NCBI RefSeq assembly: GCF_017565645.3
Contig: NZ_CP086136.1
Span: forward strand, 6,183,501 to 6,247,500
Direction of reading: 5' to 3'
DNA length: 64,000 nucleotides
From: Bradyrhizobium barranii subsp. barranii
Lineage (GTDB): Bacteria > Pseudomonadota > Alphaproteobacteria > Rhizobiales > Xanthobacteraceae
Shown in pieces: positions 26,992-33,567 of this stretch. The notes beneath the pieces are model-generated. The model searched no databases and had not been told where the DNA came from. It was given only the letters and a program-made list of their open reading frames with translations. Every line of letters begins with the position of its first letter. Within the stretch, counting starts at the first letter, position 1. Made by a program: the position numbers and the translations under genes.

Positions 26992-27293
26992 CGCTTTGCG
27001 CTCAGCAGGCCCGCCTTGGTGAGCGCGCCGGACAAAAAATCGTTTTCCAACGCCAGCTCGCCGATCTTGGCATGTAACGCCTTCAAATCGACCGGCGTCT
27101 CGGCCGATGTCTTGTCATGCCCAAACACGCCGGCGGCGCCTTCCAGGAGCTGGTTTTTCCAGATCGTGATCTGGTTCGGATGAACATCAAACAGTTGCGC
27201 CAGCTCCGCCAGTGTCTTGTCGCCTTTGACCGCAGCCAAAGCAACCTTCGCCTTGAATGCCGGAGAATGCGTCCGGCGGCTCTTCTTCGTCAT
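26988..27293 (-). CDS. IS3-family transposase OrfA (HTH)
   Basis: 101 residues from ATG 27293. It has an HTH_Tnp_1 domain: RRTHSPAFKAKVALAAVKGD, LAELAQLFDVHPNQITIWKN, then a leucine-zipper-like helix LKALHAKIGELALENDFL. It binds the IS ends together with OrfB. The frame is open upstream to 27347, but sequence before 27293 is not OrfA-like. Confidence 0.9.
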   Translation of the reverse strand: MTKKSRRTHSPAFKAKVALAAVKGDKTLAELAQLFDVHPNQITIWKNQLLEGAAGVFGHDKTSAETPVDLKALHAKIGELALENDFLSGALTKAGLLSAKR

Positions 27294-27422
27294 CTTCGCT
27301 CCTGATTCGCAGCAAGAATCCTCGCCGCTGTCAGGCAGAAAATCCACTCAAGCTACTGTCCGAATTTGCGGGGCCAGCTCTACTCTCGCTGGCTCGCCGC
27401 CGAGCTGGTGGAGCGGCCCCGA

Positions 27423-27663
27423 CCAGCTCAAAGACGTCGAAGCCTTCAACCGCGAGGTCCACACCCTGGTGCGCGCCTATCTCGAAAGCCGCCGCAACGA
27501 GATGCGCAAGATCGACCCGGGACTGGCGACCTTCATCTGCGTCAGTGCGATCGAGGCGGTCGCGCACAACACGGTGCTGAACCAGGCCGAGATGCTCTCG
27601 GAGAAGATGGCGAGGACGCTGGTGGATGAGACGACACGGATGGTGGTGGGGTATTTGCGATGA
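27423..27663 (+). pseudogene. Truncated TetR regulator fragment (direct repeat, copy 2)
   Basis: It encodes the C-terminal third of the TetR protein at 24527-25150 (LKDVEAFNREVHTLVRAYLE through RMVVGYLR) with very few changes, but has no DNA-binding domain or start. It begins 41 nt right of the IS end. Together with copy 1 it shows that a 2.3-kb segment was inserted at, or duplicated with, the tetR 3' end. Confidence 0.9.
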
Positions 27664-27734
27664 CCCGATGGGCAGGATAGGTCAGCGATGGCGCCAACCG
27701 CACGTGAAGCCACGCGAATGCCGCGCGGTCGGCA

Positions 27735-28055
27735 TGGGACAAGTTCGCAAGGCGATGAAGGCCCCGGCCGCCAGCGACGATGCAGCTGCGACCATCGAGG
27801 ATGGCGTCAACCGCTACGGCGTCCATCAGGGCAAGCGAAAGGGCACAGTCGGCTCTGACGCCGAGACCATCTTCCGGAACGCCGACAAGCAGATCAAGGG
27901 GCTTCGCGCTCGAACAGGCCGCCCGTCAAGATAAGACCCAGGACGCCAAGAGCCGGTCCGAGATCATCGCTGACCTGCGCAAGCAAATGCGGGAGGTGCA
28001 GGAGGCGGCCCGCAAAGCGTACCGCGACCTGAAGAACCGAGAGCCGACGTTCTGA
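27735..28055 (+). pseudogene. Possible frameshifted small gene
   Basis: From ATG 27735 one frame gives KAPAASDDAAATIEDGVNRY then GVHQGKRKGTVGSDAETIF and ends at 27934. A second frame continues from about 27895 with FALEQAARQDKTQDAKSRSE and RKQMREVQEAARKAYRDLKN, a good charged helix. Each half looks coding and neither alone does, so a frameshift near 27895 is plausible. No family recognised. Confidence 0.35.
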
Positions 28056-28159
28056 ATCACATCTGATCAGCCACGCGGCTGAATGTGGTCCGTACAAATA
28101 CCGACAGACAGCGCCGCCCTACTCTCATTAGTTGCATTCTTTTGATTGAAGAGTTTGGA

Positions 28160-28384
28160 ATGCTGCATGGGATAATCGTCTACGCCATCGTCATTATTGT
28201 CGTCGCCGGGGTCGCGTGGGTGGTGGCGCAGCGGCTGGACGCCTTCATCGCCGGCTGGCCTCTCCGAATTCAGGCCCGCTACGTCAAGGCCGGTCAACCG
28301 CCCGGCTACCACAGCCGCCTGAAGGCGATCCGAGCGCTGTACGCCGCGTGGACTCACGAGGAGGCGACCGTCTGGCAGATGTAG
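28160..28384 (+). CDS. Small single-pass membrane protein, hypothetical
   Basis: 74 residues from ATG 28160. One N-terminal membrane helix (GIIVYAIVIIVVAGVAWVVA) is followed by a basic soluble part, QRLDAFIAGWPLRIQARYVK and HSRLKAIRALYAAWTHEEAT. AAGAG-like ribosome-binding sequence is upstream. Its 3' end overlaps that of the convergent gene at 28354-28680 by 31 nt, which lowers confidence slightly. Confidence 0.55.
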   Translation: MLHGIIVYAIVIIVVAGVAWVVAQRLDAFIAGWPLRIQARYVKAGQPPGYHSRLKAIRALYAAWTHEEATVWQM

Positions 28385-28680
28385 GTTAGGCCCTCCAACC
28401 TTCGCCAGCGAATCAGGCGGTAGGCTTTCGCCAGCCTCACCCTTGCGAGCGGATCGACGCCTTGGTTCAAGGCGCGCATGACGCCGATGCGCGCCAGCAT
28501 TGTTGGGCCTTCCTTGCTCTCCGCGGCCATGATCAGGGCCTCAACGGCGGCCTGCCAGTGAGGCTTGGACTGTTCGGCCTTGGGAAGACGCTGGATGAAC
28601 GTTGCGGCCTCTTCGAAGGTCGTGATGGGCTTCCGGCCGGGCAGAGAAATGGGCTGCTCGAACTCGCGGGACCAAGGCAT
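28354..28680 (-). CDS. Small hypothetical protein, paralogue of the prophage gene at 29866
   Basis: 108 residues from ATG 28680. The sequence FEQPISLPGRKPITTFEEAA, QAAVEALIMAAESKEGPTML and RIGVMRALNQG aligns along its length with the product of 29866-30165 (FDEPIALPDGRKLVTLLDAG, QAAIQALILVAEGGGPTMFA, RIGVMRALNR). The function is unknown. It is transcribed away from the tRNA scar, as a mirror image of the prophage copy, and may belong to a remnant of an older element. Confidence 0.7.
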   Translation of the reverse strand: MPWSREFEQPISLPGRKPITTFEEAATFIQRLPKAEQSKPHWQAAVEALIMAAESKEGPTMLARIGVMRALNQGVDPLARVRLAKAYRLIRWRRLEGLTYICQTVASS

Positions 28681-28684
28681 CTCG

Positions 28685-29017
28685 TCATCTTGCCTGTGTC
28701 GGATCACCGATACCTCGGTGCGTCGCCCAGATATGCCGCTCGATGCCGGCGTTGGTGATGACCTCGCCGCAGAAGCAGTGCGACTGACCGCTGGAGCGCT
28801 GCGTCGGCAACGGCAGCCGCTCGGGGAGCATCCGGTCCTTCCAAGCGTGGAAGTCCCGCGACTGGCGCCAAATCTCGAAGTGCGCCTCCGAGCGCGTGGG
28901 GAGCAGCTTGTTCCCGGCCGCCTCGAAGTCGGCCCTCGCCTCGTTGAGCGTTTCGGCGGTGCCGCTGCTGGCCTGCCCGGGGTCGCAACCGGGCTGAAAC
29001 CCGCAGCTCCAGCCCCA
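28685..29017 (-). pseudogene. Truncated small gene abutting the attachment scar
   Basis: The minus frame ending at 28685 encodes SSGTAETLNEARADFEAAGN, KLLPTRSEAHFEIWRQSRDF and a Cys/His-rich end SHCFCGEVITNAGIERHIWA. This is clearly protein-like, and the SGTAETLNEARADFEAA segment resembles GSLDAAKAAFRAAW in the prophage gene at 29543. The frame meets TAG at 29018-29020 and has no start, so the gene has lost its 5' end 25 nt from the tRNA fragment. Confidence 0.6.
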
Positions 29018-29044
29018 CTATTGCTTACGGTTTCGGCTAAATAT

Positions 29045-29089
29045 TGGTCGGAGCGAGAGGATTTGAACCTCCGACCCCTAGTCTCCCAG
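29045..29089 (-). other. attachment site: 3' half of a tRNA-Pro(GGG) gene
   Basis: Read on the minus strand: anticodon loop CTGGGAG (anticodon GGG), 3' anticodon stem ACTAG, variable loop GGGTC, T stem GGAGG, loop TTCAAAT, T stem CCTCT, acceptor strand CGCTCCG, then A and CCA (29047-29045). The sequence before the loop (GCCTGCGC) cannot pair with ACTAG, so the 5' half is absent. This is the pattern left when an element integrates into the 3' part of a tRNA gene: the element lies on the 5' side of the fragment, i.e. to the right here. It marks the left end of the prophage. Confidence 0.8.
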
Positions 29090-29381
29090 GCGCAGGCAGG
29101 CCATTGATTTATCACCACTAATTTGGAAACCGTCCGATTCTACCCCCACTGACCAGACAAGCTTTTTGGTTCCAACTGTAAACCGTTTGTTCACGGCACG
29201 TTCCCGTGCCATGAAGATTCACGCGGTAGCGGCTTGATTAGTGTCCTAATTCCCCTCTGCGGGTGTCAAACGAAAGGCCCCAGTCCGGGGCTGGCGGGAC
29301 TGGAGCCTCTGAAAGCCTGAGCACACAGTGAGCGGCGCATTCGGCTGGCAACCCATACTCTGCTCATTACACGCAAATAGA

Positions 29382-29405
29382 TAGGGGCCGCACAACGGCG
29401 GCCCC
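29382..29405. terminator. Hairpin in the gene-free left end of the prophage
   Basis: A 9-bp stem, AGGGGCCGC (29382-29390) with GCGGCCCCT (29397-29405), lies in the 450-nt gene-free stretch 29090-29542. A second GC hairpin with CCAGTCC/GGGACTGG lies near 29279-29304. They may insulate the prophage end from transcription. Confidence 0.5.
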
Positions 29406-29507
29406 TGCCGGTTGCAATTTCGTTCGGGATGAAATGCCAGCCCCGGCAAGCCCAAAATTAAAATCCCAAACCACAAAAAATCAAGTGTCCTAATCCGACA
29501 GTGCCGG

Positions 29508-29523
29508 TGTCCTAATTAGGACA
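29508..29523. promoter_or_regulatory. Perfect 16-bp palindrome TGTCCTAATTAGGACA, probable operator
   Basis: It lies 19 nt before the start of the gene at 29543. Related half-sites GTGTCCTAAT occur at 29241-29250 and 29485-29494, and inverted TTAGGACACC and TAGGACACC at 31871-31880 and 31850-31858. The sites bracket the left-arm gene block, as repressor operators often do. Confidence 0.6.
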
Positions 29524-29542
29524 GCACCCCACATGAAGACCC

Positions 29543-29869
29543 ATGCCCGACGATCTCTCCATGCGCCGGACCGTCATCGGCGGCGAAACTGCGCCCGACG
29601 ACTATATTGTGACCTGGGATCGCCTCTCGATCGGCCGGATCTTCAAGACGACGGCCGTCGGCGGCAATGATGCCTGGTCATGGTCTTGTGCCCTGCCCAA
29701 CGTACCGCAGCCGAGCACGCACCGCGGGCGTGCCGGCAGCCTCGATGCGGCCAAGGCGGCTTTCCGGGCCGCCTGGACGGACTTGGAATCGCAGCTCAGC
29801 TACGACCAGATCAAGGAGGCGCGTGCGATCGGTGGCGACCGCAGCCGGCCGTGGCACAAGCGCGGATGA
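29543..29869 (+). CDS. Hypothetical protein, prophage left arm
   Basis: 108 residues. It has a beta-rich N-terminal half (DDYIVTWDRLSIGRIFKTTA, WSWSCALPN) and a helix GSLDAAKAAFRAAWTDLESQ, then basic SRPWHKRG. It belongs to a small-protein family common in Rhizobiales genomes, with unknown function. The fragment at 28685-29017 is a distant relative. It is the first gene of three that overlap by ATGA, directly under the TGTCCTAATTAGGACA palindrome. Confidence 0.7.
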   Translation: MPDDLSMRRTVIGGETAPDDYIVTWDRLSIGRIFKTTAVGGNDAWSWSCALPNVPQPSTHRGRAGSLDAAKAAFRAAWTDLESQLSYDQIKEARAIGGDRSRPWHKRG

Positions 29870-30165
29870 GGCCAACAGGATGGAGCCGCAGTTTCGATGA
29901 ACCGATCGCGCTGCCGGACGGCCGCAAGCTGGTGACACTGCTCGATGCCGGCGACTACATCGCAGTGCTACCGAAGAAAGAGCACGCCGCGCCGGAATGG
30001 CAAGCCGCCATACAGGCGCTGATCCTGGTGGCGGAAGGTGGCGGCCCGACGATGTTTGCCCGCATCGGGGTCATGCGGGCATTGAACCGCCATCACGTCC
30101 CGGAGTTTAACCCGAAGGGAAAAGAACCGCATTGGGGCCGGCGCAAGCTGAAGAGGGATCAATGA
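29866..30165 (+). CDS. Hypothetical protein, paralogue of 28354-28680
   Basis: 99 residues from ATG 29866, whose ATGA overlaps the previous stop. It contains FDEPIALPDGRKLVTLLDAG, DYIAVLPKKEHAAPEWQAAI and GGPTMFARIGVMRALNR, then a basic tail HWGRRKLKRDQ. Translationally coupled to both neighbours. The function is unknown; its paralogue lies just outside the prophage in mirror orientation. Confidence 0.72.
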   Translation: MRPTGWSRSFDEPIALPDGRKLVTLLDAGDYIAVLPKKEHAAPEWQAAIQALILVAEGGGPTMFARIGVMRALNRHHVPEFNPKGKEPHWGRRKLKRDQ

Positions 30166-30308
30166 CCGTCTTCGTGTACGTCAATACGGCCAAGCAGGTT
30201 GGCGACATCGAGCACATCAAGATTTTCGCAACGGTGAACGCCGCGGAACGATGGTTCGAGGAGAACGACCCGGAGGGCGTCGCCTTCGAATACGATGTGA
30301 TCGAGTGA
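30162..30308 (+). CDS. Very small hypothetical protein
   Basis: 48 residues: TVFVYVNTAKQVGDIEHIKI, FATVNAAERWFEENDPEGVA, FEYDVIE. The ATG at 30162 overlaps the stop of the gene before it (ATGA). The beta-helix-beta composition with an acidic end looks like a real folded small protein. It is the third gene of the coupled trio. Confidence 0.72.
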   Translation: MTVFVYVNTAKQVGDIEHIKIFATVNAAERWFEENDPEGVAFEYDVIE

Positions 30309-30551
30309 TGTGGAGCGGATAATCAGCGCCACATCGTTGGTGGGTTCAGGGCCTCGCGACCCCCGCTTTCAACGCGTCGGTTGAGAGCTGTCCATGTGAC
30401 GCGGCATCGAGCAGCTTCGAAGCAACTTACGCTCTGGCGCCGACGCAGTTGCGAAGGCGCTATTGGCTCATTCGGTACTCCGCCCTATCGTCTCCAGCTT
30501 CTCGATATCGTGCTGTTCAACACGCGTTAGAGAGCGCAAGAGCATCAGCCG

Positions 30552-31073
30552 TTAACCGGCTTCACCGAGGTCGGCCCCGGAGTCGATCGCCTCTTTAAAC
30601 TCCTTGATTGGCCACACGGCCAAGCCCACGCCGGGTACCGCCGCAAGGCTATCAAGAAGGACATCTGCTGCTTTCAGCGTACCGCTGAAGAAACGAAAAA
30701 AGCGAGCAAACCACCGCGGTTTCTTTCGCTGCTCCTGCCCATCCTTCGCGGTGCCATGATCCAATAGATTTTCACGCGCATGGCGAAAGACGTTCAGTTT
30801 GAAAATCAATTGTGGTCCGGTTAGACCCCGGTCCCTGAGTTCGCCTTCTAGGGTCTCTATTGCAATCGGATCGGTCGGGCTCAGCGCGCCGATCGCGACA
30901 GTGAACTTGCCCTTAACGTCGTTCCAAGCGACGCGCATACTCTCATGGTGCCGGCCCGGAATTGTAGGACGAGGGTTTTCGACCACGTCCTGGAGCACCT
31001 TCTCTACCTGACGTAAAAACTCTACAAGAAGTCTACGAGCCTCTTCGTCTGAGATTGAATCAGCGTCAGCCAT
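30552..31073 (-). CDS. Hypothetical protein with C-terminal amphipathic/glycine-rich end
   Basis: 173 residues from ATG 31073, with GGAGGCAG upstream (a farther ATG at 31094 lacks this). It is largely helical: DEEARRLLVEFLRQVEKVLQ, ETLEGELRDRGLTGPQLIF and NVFRHARENLLDH. It then has a basic aromatic patch (KKPRWFARFFRFFSG) and a hydrophobic segment (VLLDSLAAVPGVGLAVWPIK). The last part could associate with membranes. It stands alone on the minus strand in the left arm, where lysogenic accessory or defence genes often sit; no function can be assigned. Confidence 0.6.
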   Translation of the reverse strand: MADADSISDEEARRLLVEFLRQVEKVLQDVVENPRPTIPGRHHESMRVAWNDVKGKFTVAIGALSPTDPIAIETLEGELRDRGLTGPQLIFKLNVFRHARENLLDHGTAKDGQEQRKKPRWFARFFRFFSGTLKAADVLLDSLAAVPGVGLAVWPIKEFKEAIDSGADLGEAG

Positions 31074-31367
31074 TTTCTGCCTCCACGCCCGCACTTAACA
31101 AGATTGGAGAACCGCTCAGGTTGCACCGGAAACCTGACTAGCGCAAGGGACGCGCTTCCCGATGGTCCTGAGACCTGGCAAGCCCTTCCTACTGAAGGAG
31201 ATAGTTACCGGTTTAGCGCTTGCCGGAGCCTCCAGCGCCCGATTGGCACAGGCGTTGATCTTCTCGATGCGAGGAACTCAGAGCGAGCAAAGTGAGTCCG
31301 CTCCACCCCACCAAGCGGACCTCAATGAAAGGTGTCGTCACTTCGCTGATGGGCCAGAAGCGGCCGC

Positions 31368-31652
31368 TTAATATCGAGGACCGCCGTTGATAACGTCTCG
31401 GCTCTCTGACGTGATCGATAGCCATCGGCGAAGCTCAGGCGTTGGTCGCCGAATGCCCTGCTTTGCGCGACGGCCAATCGATCTGGCATGTCGGAAGAAC
31501 CCGTACGCGGTGAGCAGCATCACAACCATTGCGGTCGCGAAGTAATCAGCCCCAAAGAAGACGATACAAGCGATCCACGCGACGAAGAACACGGCCTGCC
31601 ATAGCAAGGCGAACCCAAGATAAGTTGTGCCGGTCGGGATGCCTTTGCTCAT
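31368..31652 (-). CDS. Small two-helix membrane protein, hypothetical
   Basis: 94 residues from ATG 31652. Two hydrophobic helices, TYLGFALLWQAVFFVAWIAC and DYFATAMVVMLLTAYGFF, are followed by a basic cytoplasmic tail RHARSIGRRAKQGIRRPTPE. Possibly expressed during lysogeny. The ribosome-binding site is weak. The family is not recognised. Confidence 0.5.
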   Translation of the reverse strand: MSKGIPTGTTYLGFALLWQAVFFVAWIACIVFFGADYFATAMVVMLLTAYGFFRHARSIGRRAKQGIRRPTPELRRWLSITSESRDVINGGPRY

Positions 31653-31835
31653 GCTGATCACTTATGCATCCTTGCAATCCGCGCCACCCCCCAAGTTGAT
31701 CCTTCCGGTTTGCCGACAAGCCCATGGTAAACGTTGCGTTGCGCTCATCGAACCACGGAACTTCTGCTTCGGGTCACAAGCCGCCGTCACGCTCAAGTTG
31801 GCAGACTTCCGCTTTGCGTTGGTAATCCGACCTTG

Positions 31836-31852
31836 ATGAGTACACACCCTAG
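31836..31852 (+). repeat. Dispersed repeat end, copy 1 (ATGAGTACACACCCTAG)
   Basis: One of four copies of ATGAGTACACRYCCTAG in the prophage (others at 49507-49523 and 57971-57987, both inverted, and 51459-51475). Upstream lie traces of a longer repeat (GTCCGCT...AGCGGAC near 31289-31320). Confidence 0.65.
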
Positions 31853-31880
31853 GACACCCGCGATGGCAGATTAGGACACC

Positions 31881-32018
31881 TCATTTTGAGACCGGCCCAC
31901 TGCCGACCTCTAAGGTGCAGCCGCGATGGTATTGCTGCTGACATTTCGCGTAGTCGTCGTACAGAAAGTACGCTCCGACTGCGATTGCGATGACCATGCA
32001 AGCAAGGGCTAGCCTCAT
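31881..32018 (-). CDS. Very small membrane protein at the end of the lysis operon
   Basis: 45 residues: an N-terminal membrane helix RLALACMVIAIAVGAYFLYD, then DYAKCQQQYHRGCTLEVGSG. The ATG at 32018 overlaps the stop of the upstream lipoprotein gene (ATGA), so the two are coupled. Two cysteines would face the periplasm. It might be part of a spanin-like pair; no family recognised. Confidence 0.55.
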   Translation of the reverse strand: MRLALACMVIAIAVGAYFLYDDYAKCQQQYHRGCTLEVGSGPVSK

Positions 32019-32197
32019 CGAGGATTTGCGTCCCTCGCGGCCGGCCGACTTGGTGGGGGCTCATTCAGATCGCGAGCCCAAGGGGCAGCCGAATTGGCCG
32101 CCGGCTTGGACGTGGCCTGATCAGTGCTCAGACAAGCCGAAGTCAGCGATCCGAGAAGGACCACACACGCTGCTGATATCGTCGCCTGAAAACTCAA
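32015..32197 (-). CDS. Small proline-rich lipoprotein, possible outer spanin (Rz1-like)
   Basis: 60 residues from a TTG at 32197. It has a signal region SFQATISAACVVLLGSLTSA ending in a lipobox LTSAC, then a short Ala/Pro-rich mature part (PAANSAAPWARDLNEPPPSR). Small proline-rich lipoproteins next to phage lysis genes are typically outer-membrane spanin subunits. No ATG exists in frame and the ribosome-binding site is poor, so the start is uncertain. Coupled to the membrane peptide downstream. Confidence 0.5.
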   Translation of the reverse strand: MSFQATISAACVVLLGSLTSACLSTDQATSKPAANSAAPWARDLNEPPPSRPAARDANPR

Positions 32198-32210
32198 GCT
32201 CGACGCCCAA

Positions 32211-32245
32211 TCAAAAATCGCGCCGACCTTGTGAGCCGGCTGGAA
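32211..32245. repeat. Short repeat shared with 25522-25556
   Basis: CAAAAATCGCGCCGACCTTG then TGAGCCGGCTGG matches the hairpin after the small gene at 25308 with a few changes. It can fold as GCGCCGAC/GAGCCGGC-type hairpin and lies in the 158-nt gap between the lipoprotein gene and the gene at 32356. Confidence 0.5.
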
Positions 32246-32355
32246 CTCGGACTGCAGATTGCGCCGGGCGACCGGCCGCGGACCCAATATAGCATGAAGA
32301 CCCACCAGCGGGAACCCGAGCTGCGAAGCACCACGGAGCGACCCGCCACACCTCC

Positions 32356-32637
32356 TCAACCCCTGTCCCGACAAAAACGATGCGCCAGCGCGATCGATAG
32401 TCGGCCGTGGCCGCGGCTTCGCGCAAGCTTCTCGGCCGCAGCCTCGTTGCCGCCGACCTCGGCCAGCAGGGCGCGTGCGGCGGCACAGAACATCGGCAGA
32501 TCCGCGCACCGGAAGCCCGCGCCCATGGCGACGTAACGCGCGCCACCGAAACAGGCGTAGGGATCGGGATCGGCGGCATGCGCCGGCGCGGCCGACAAAG
32601 CGACCCCGGCGGCGGCCACCAGCGCGAGGCGCTTCAA
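32356..32637 (-). CDS. Small exported protein of the lysis region, hypothetical
   Basis: 93 residues from a TTG at 32637 that overlaps the previous gene's stop (TTGA). It has a clear signal peptide KRLALVAAAGVALSAAPAHA with an AHA-A cleavage site, then a mature part with YACFGGARYVAMGAGFRCAD, LPMFCAAARALLAEVGGNEA and RSRGHGRLSIALAHRFC. Four cysteines suggest two disulfides in the periplasm. The role is unknown; location suggests lysis or host-envelope interaction. Confidence 0.65.
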   Translation of the reverse strand: MKRLALVAAAGVALSAAPAHAADPDPYACFGGARYVAMGAGFRCADLPMFCAAARALLAEVGGNEAAAEKLARSRGHGRLSIALAHRFCRDRG

Positions 32638-32801
32638 CCGAGCACCAGAAACAGCAACGCCGCAGCGAATGGGAACGCGCACCACATGCCCAGCGCCGTC
32701 GACGGCTTGCCGCTGATGCAGCTCGACGTCTCGATGCCGGCACGCCGGCCGATCGCAAGCCCGCTCGCCGCGATGGCGAGCAGCATCAGTCCTTTCAGCA
32801 T
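32634..32801 (-). CDS. Very small membrane protein of the lysis region
   Basis: 55 residues from ATG 32801. Two hydrophobic segments (LKGLMLLAIAASGLAIG and MWCAFPFAAALLFLVLG) are joined by a short loop with cysteine, SSCISGKPSTALG. It overlaps the next start (TTGA), so it is translationally coupled. It may be an auxiliary holin or a membrane peptide. Confidence 0.62.
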   Translation of the reverse strand: MLKGLMLLAIAASGLAIGRRAGIETSSCISGKPSTALGMWCAFPFAAALLFLVLG

Positions 32802-32814
32802 TTTGTGGAGTCCC

Positions 32815-33156
32815 CTATTGCCGGCTGTTCCAGCGGCCGTCGGCGAGCCGATTGATGCTCTTCAGGACCTCGCGCAGCAGCTCGACAGAGTCCTCGTTGT
32901 GCCTCACCATCTCGAAGCTGTTTTTCTCGAGATGGCCGAGCTGCTTGTAGGCCTCCCACTGCCAGCGCTTCTCCTCGTCGGTGTGCTCAATGCGCACCGC
33001 GCGAGCGCTCTCGCCGTCGCCGCTGTGCTTCTGATCCTGCAATCCCTTGCGGATCGCCCAGAAGCCGAGGCCCGCGACGGCAAGCCCGATGAAGATGCCG
33101 AGGGCCAAAGGAGACGGACCCAGCGCGACCAGGAGCGCCTTAACGATTTCTTCCAT
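32815..33156 (-). CDS. Membrane-anchored helical protein of the lysis cassette
   Basis: 113 residues from ATG 33156. An N-terminal membrane helix (PLALGIFIGLAVAGLGFWAI) precedes a long charged helix (HTDEEKRWQWEAYKQLGHLE, VELLREVLKSINRLAD). That topology would suit an inner-membrane spanin or a lysis regulator, but neither is proven. It overlaps the upstream gene by 17 nt. Confidence 0.65.
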   Translation of the reverse strand: MEEIVKALLVALGPSPLALGIFIGLAVAGLGFWAIRKGLQDQKHSGDGESARAVRIEHTDEEKRWQWEAYKQLGHLEKNSFEMVRHNEDSVELLREVLKSINRLADGRWNSRQ

Positions 33157-33562
33157 TCGCCACCACCCGGTAAGCCACGTCGAGCTCGCCCAAAACAAAC
33201 ATCGACCAGAAGGGCACACCGGGCGACATGAACCCCTGACTGAAGGACATCTGGATCAGCGCCAGGTCGAACTGCACCCACATCACCGCGCAGGCCGCGG
33301 CCGTGACGGCGCGGATCATGGGCCCGACTCGGCGTCCCCTCACCTGGTGACCGTTGAGCAGCAGTCCGACCAGCCGCGCCCAGCCGATCGCGAACAGGCA
33401 CGACGCCGTGAACCACGGCGTCATCACCAGCGTGGCCCATTGGAAGGCCGACGCCCGCAGGATCTGCGGCGCGATGAACATCGCCACCGCCAGCCAGAGC
33501 ATGGCGATAGTGATGAGCCACTCGAAGCGGCGGCCTTCCAGGTAGTAGTTGAGCAGGCGCAT
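33140..33562 (-). CDS. Four-helix membrane protein of the lysis cassette, hypothetical
   Basis: 140 residues from ATG 33562. It has about four hydrophobic helices: FEWLITIAMLWLAVAMFIAP, LVMTPWFTASCLFAIGW, IRAVTAAACAVMWVQFDLAL and SPGVPFWSMFVLGELDVAY. Sits between a holin-like gene and the spanin-like gene. Could be a second holin or antiholin. Confidence 0.68.
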   Translation of the reverse strand: MRLLNYYLEGRRFEWLITIAMLWLAVAMFIAPQILRASAFQWATLVMTPWFTASCLFAIGWARLVGLLLNGHQVRGRRVGPMIRAVTAAACAVMWVQFDLALIQMSFSQGFMSPGVPFWSMFVLGELDVAYRVVANGRNR

Positions 33563-33567
33563 GGCCC

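Larger units (their letters stand above)
26018..27381 (-). mobile_element. IS3-family insertion sequence
   Basis: About 1364 bp with terminal inverted repeats AGAGCTGGCCCCG (26018-26030) and CGGGGCCAGCTCT (27369-27381). Inward, the ends keep further matches (GGACAG and AGTGGATT). It carries orfA and orfB overlapping by ATGA. I see no matching target-site duplication next to the ends, so the flanks may have rearranged after insertion. Confidence 0.85.

Noticed and set aside
27217..27663. 148-residue frame joining IS sequence to the TetR fragment
   Set aside because: Chimera of antisense orfA sequence and the duplicated tetR end; no gene start.
28354..29118. 254-residue minus frame crossing the tRNA fragment
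   Set aside because: The first part (GRRFKSSRSDQY) is a translation of tRNA sequence; only the ATG at 28680 and downstream is protein-like.
32407..33231. Plus-strand frame of 274 codons opposite the lysis genes
   Set aside because: Shadow frame; the minus strand has small genes with membrane helices, signal peptides and stop-start overlaps.
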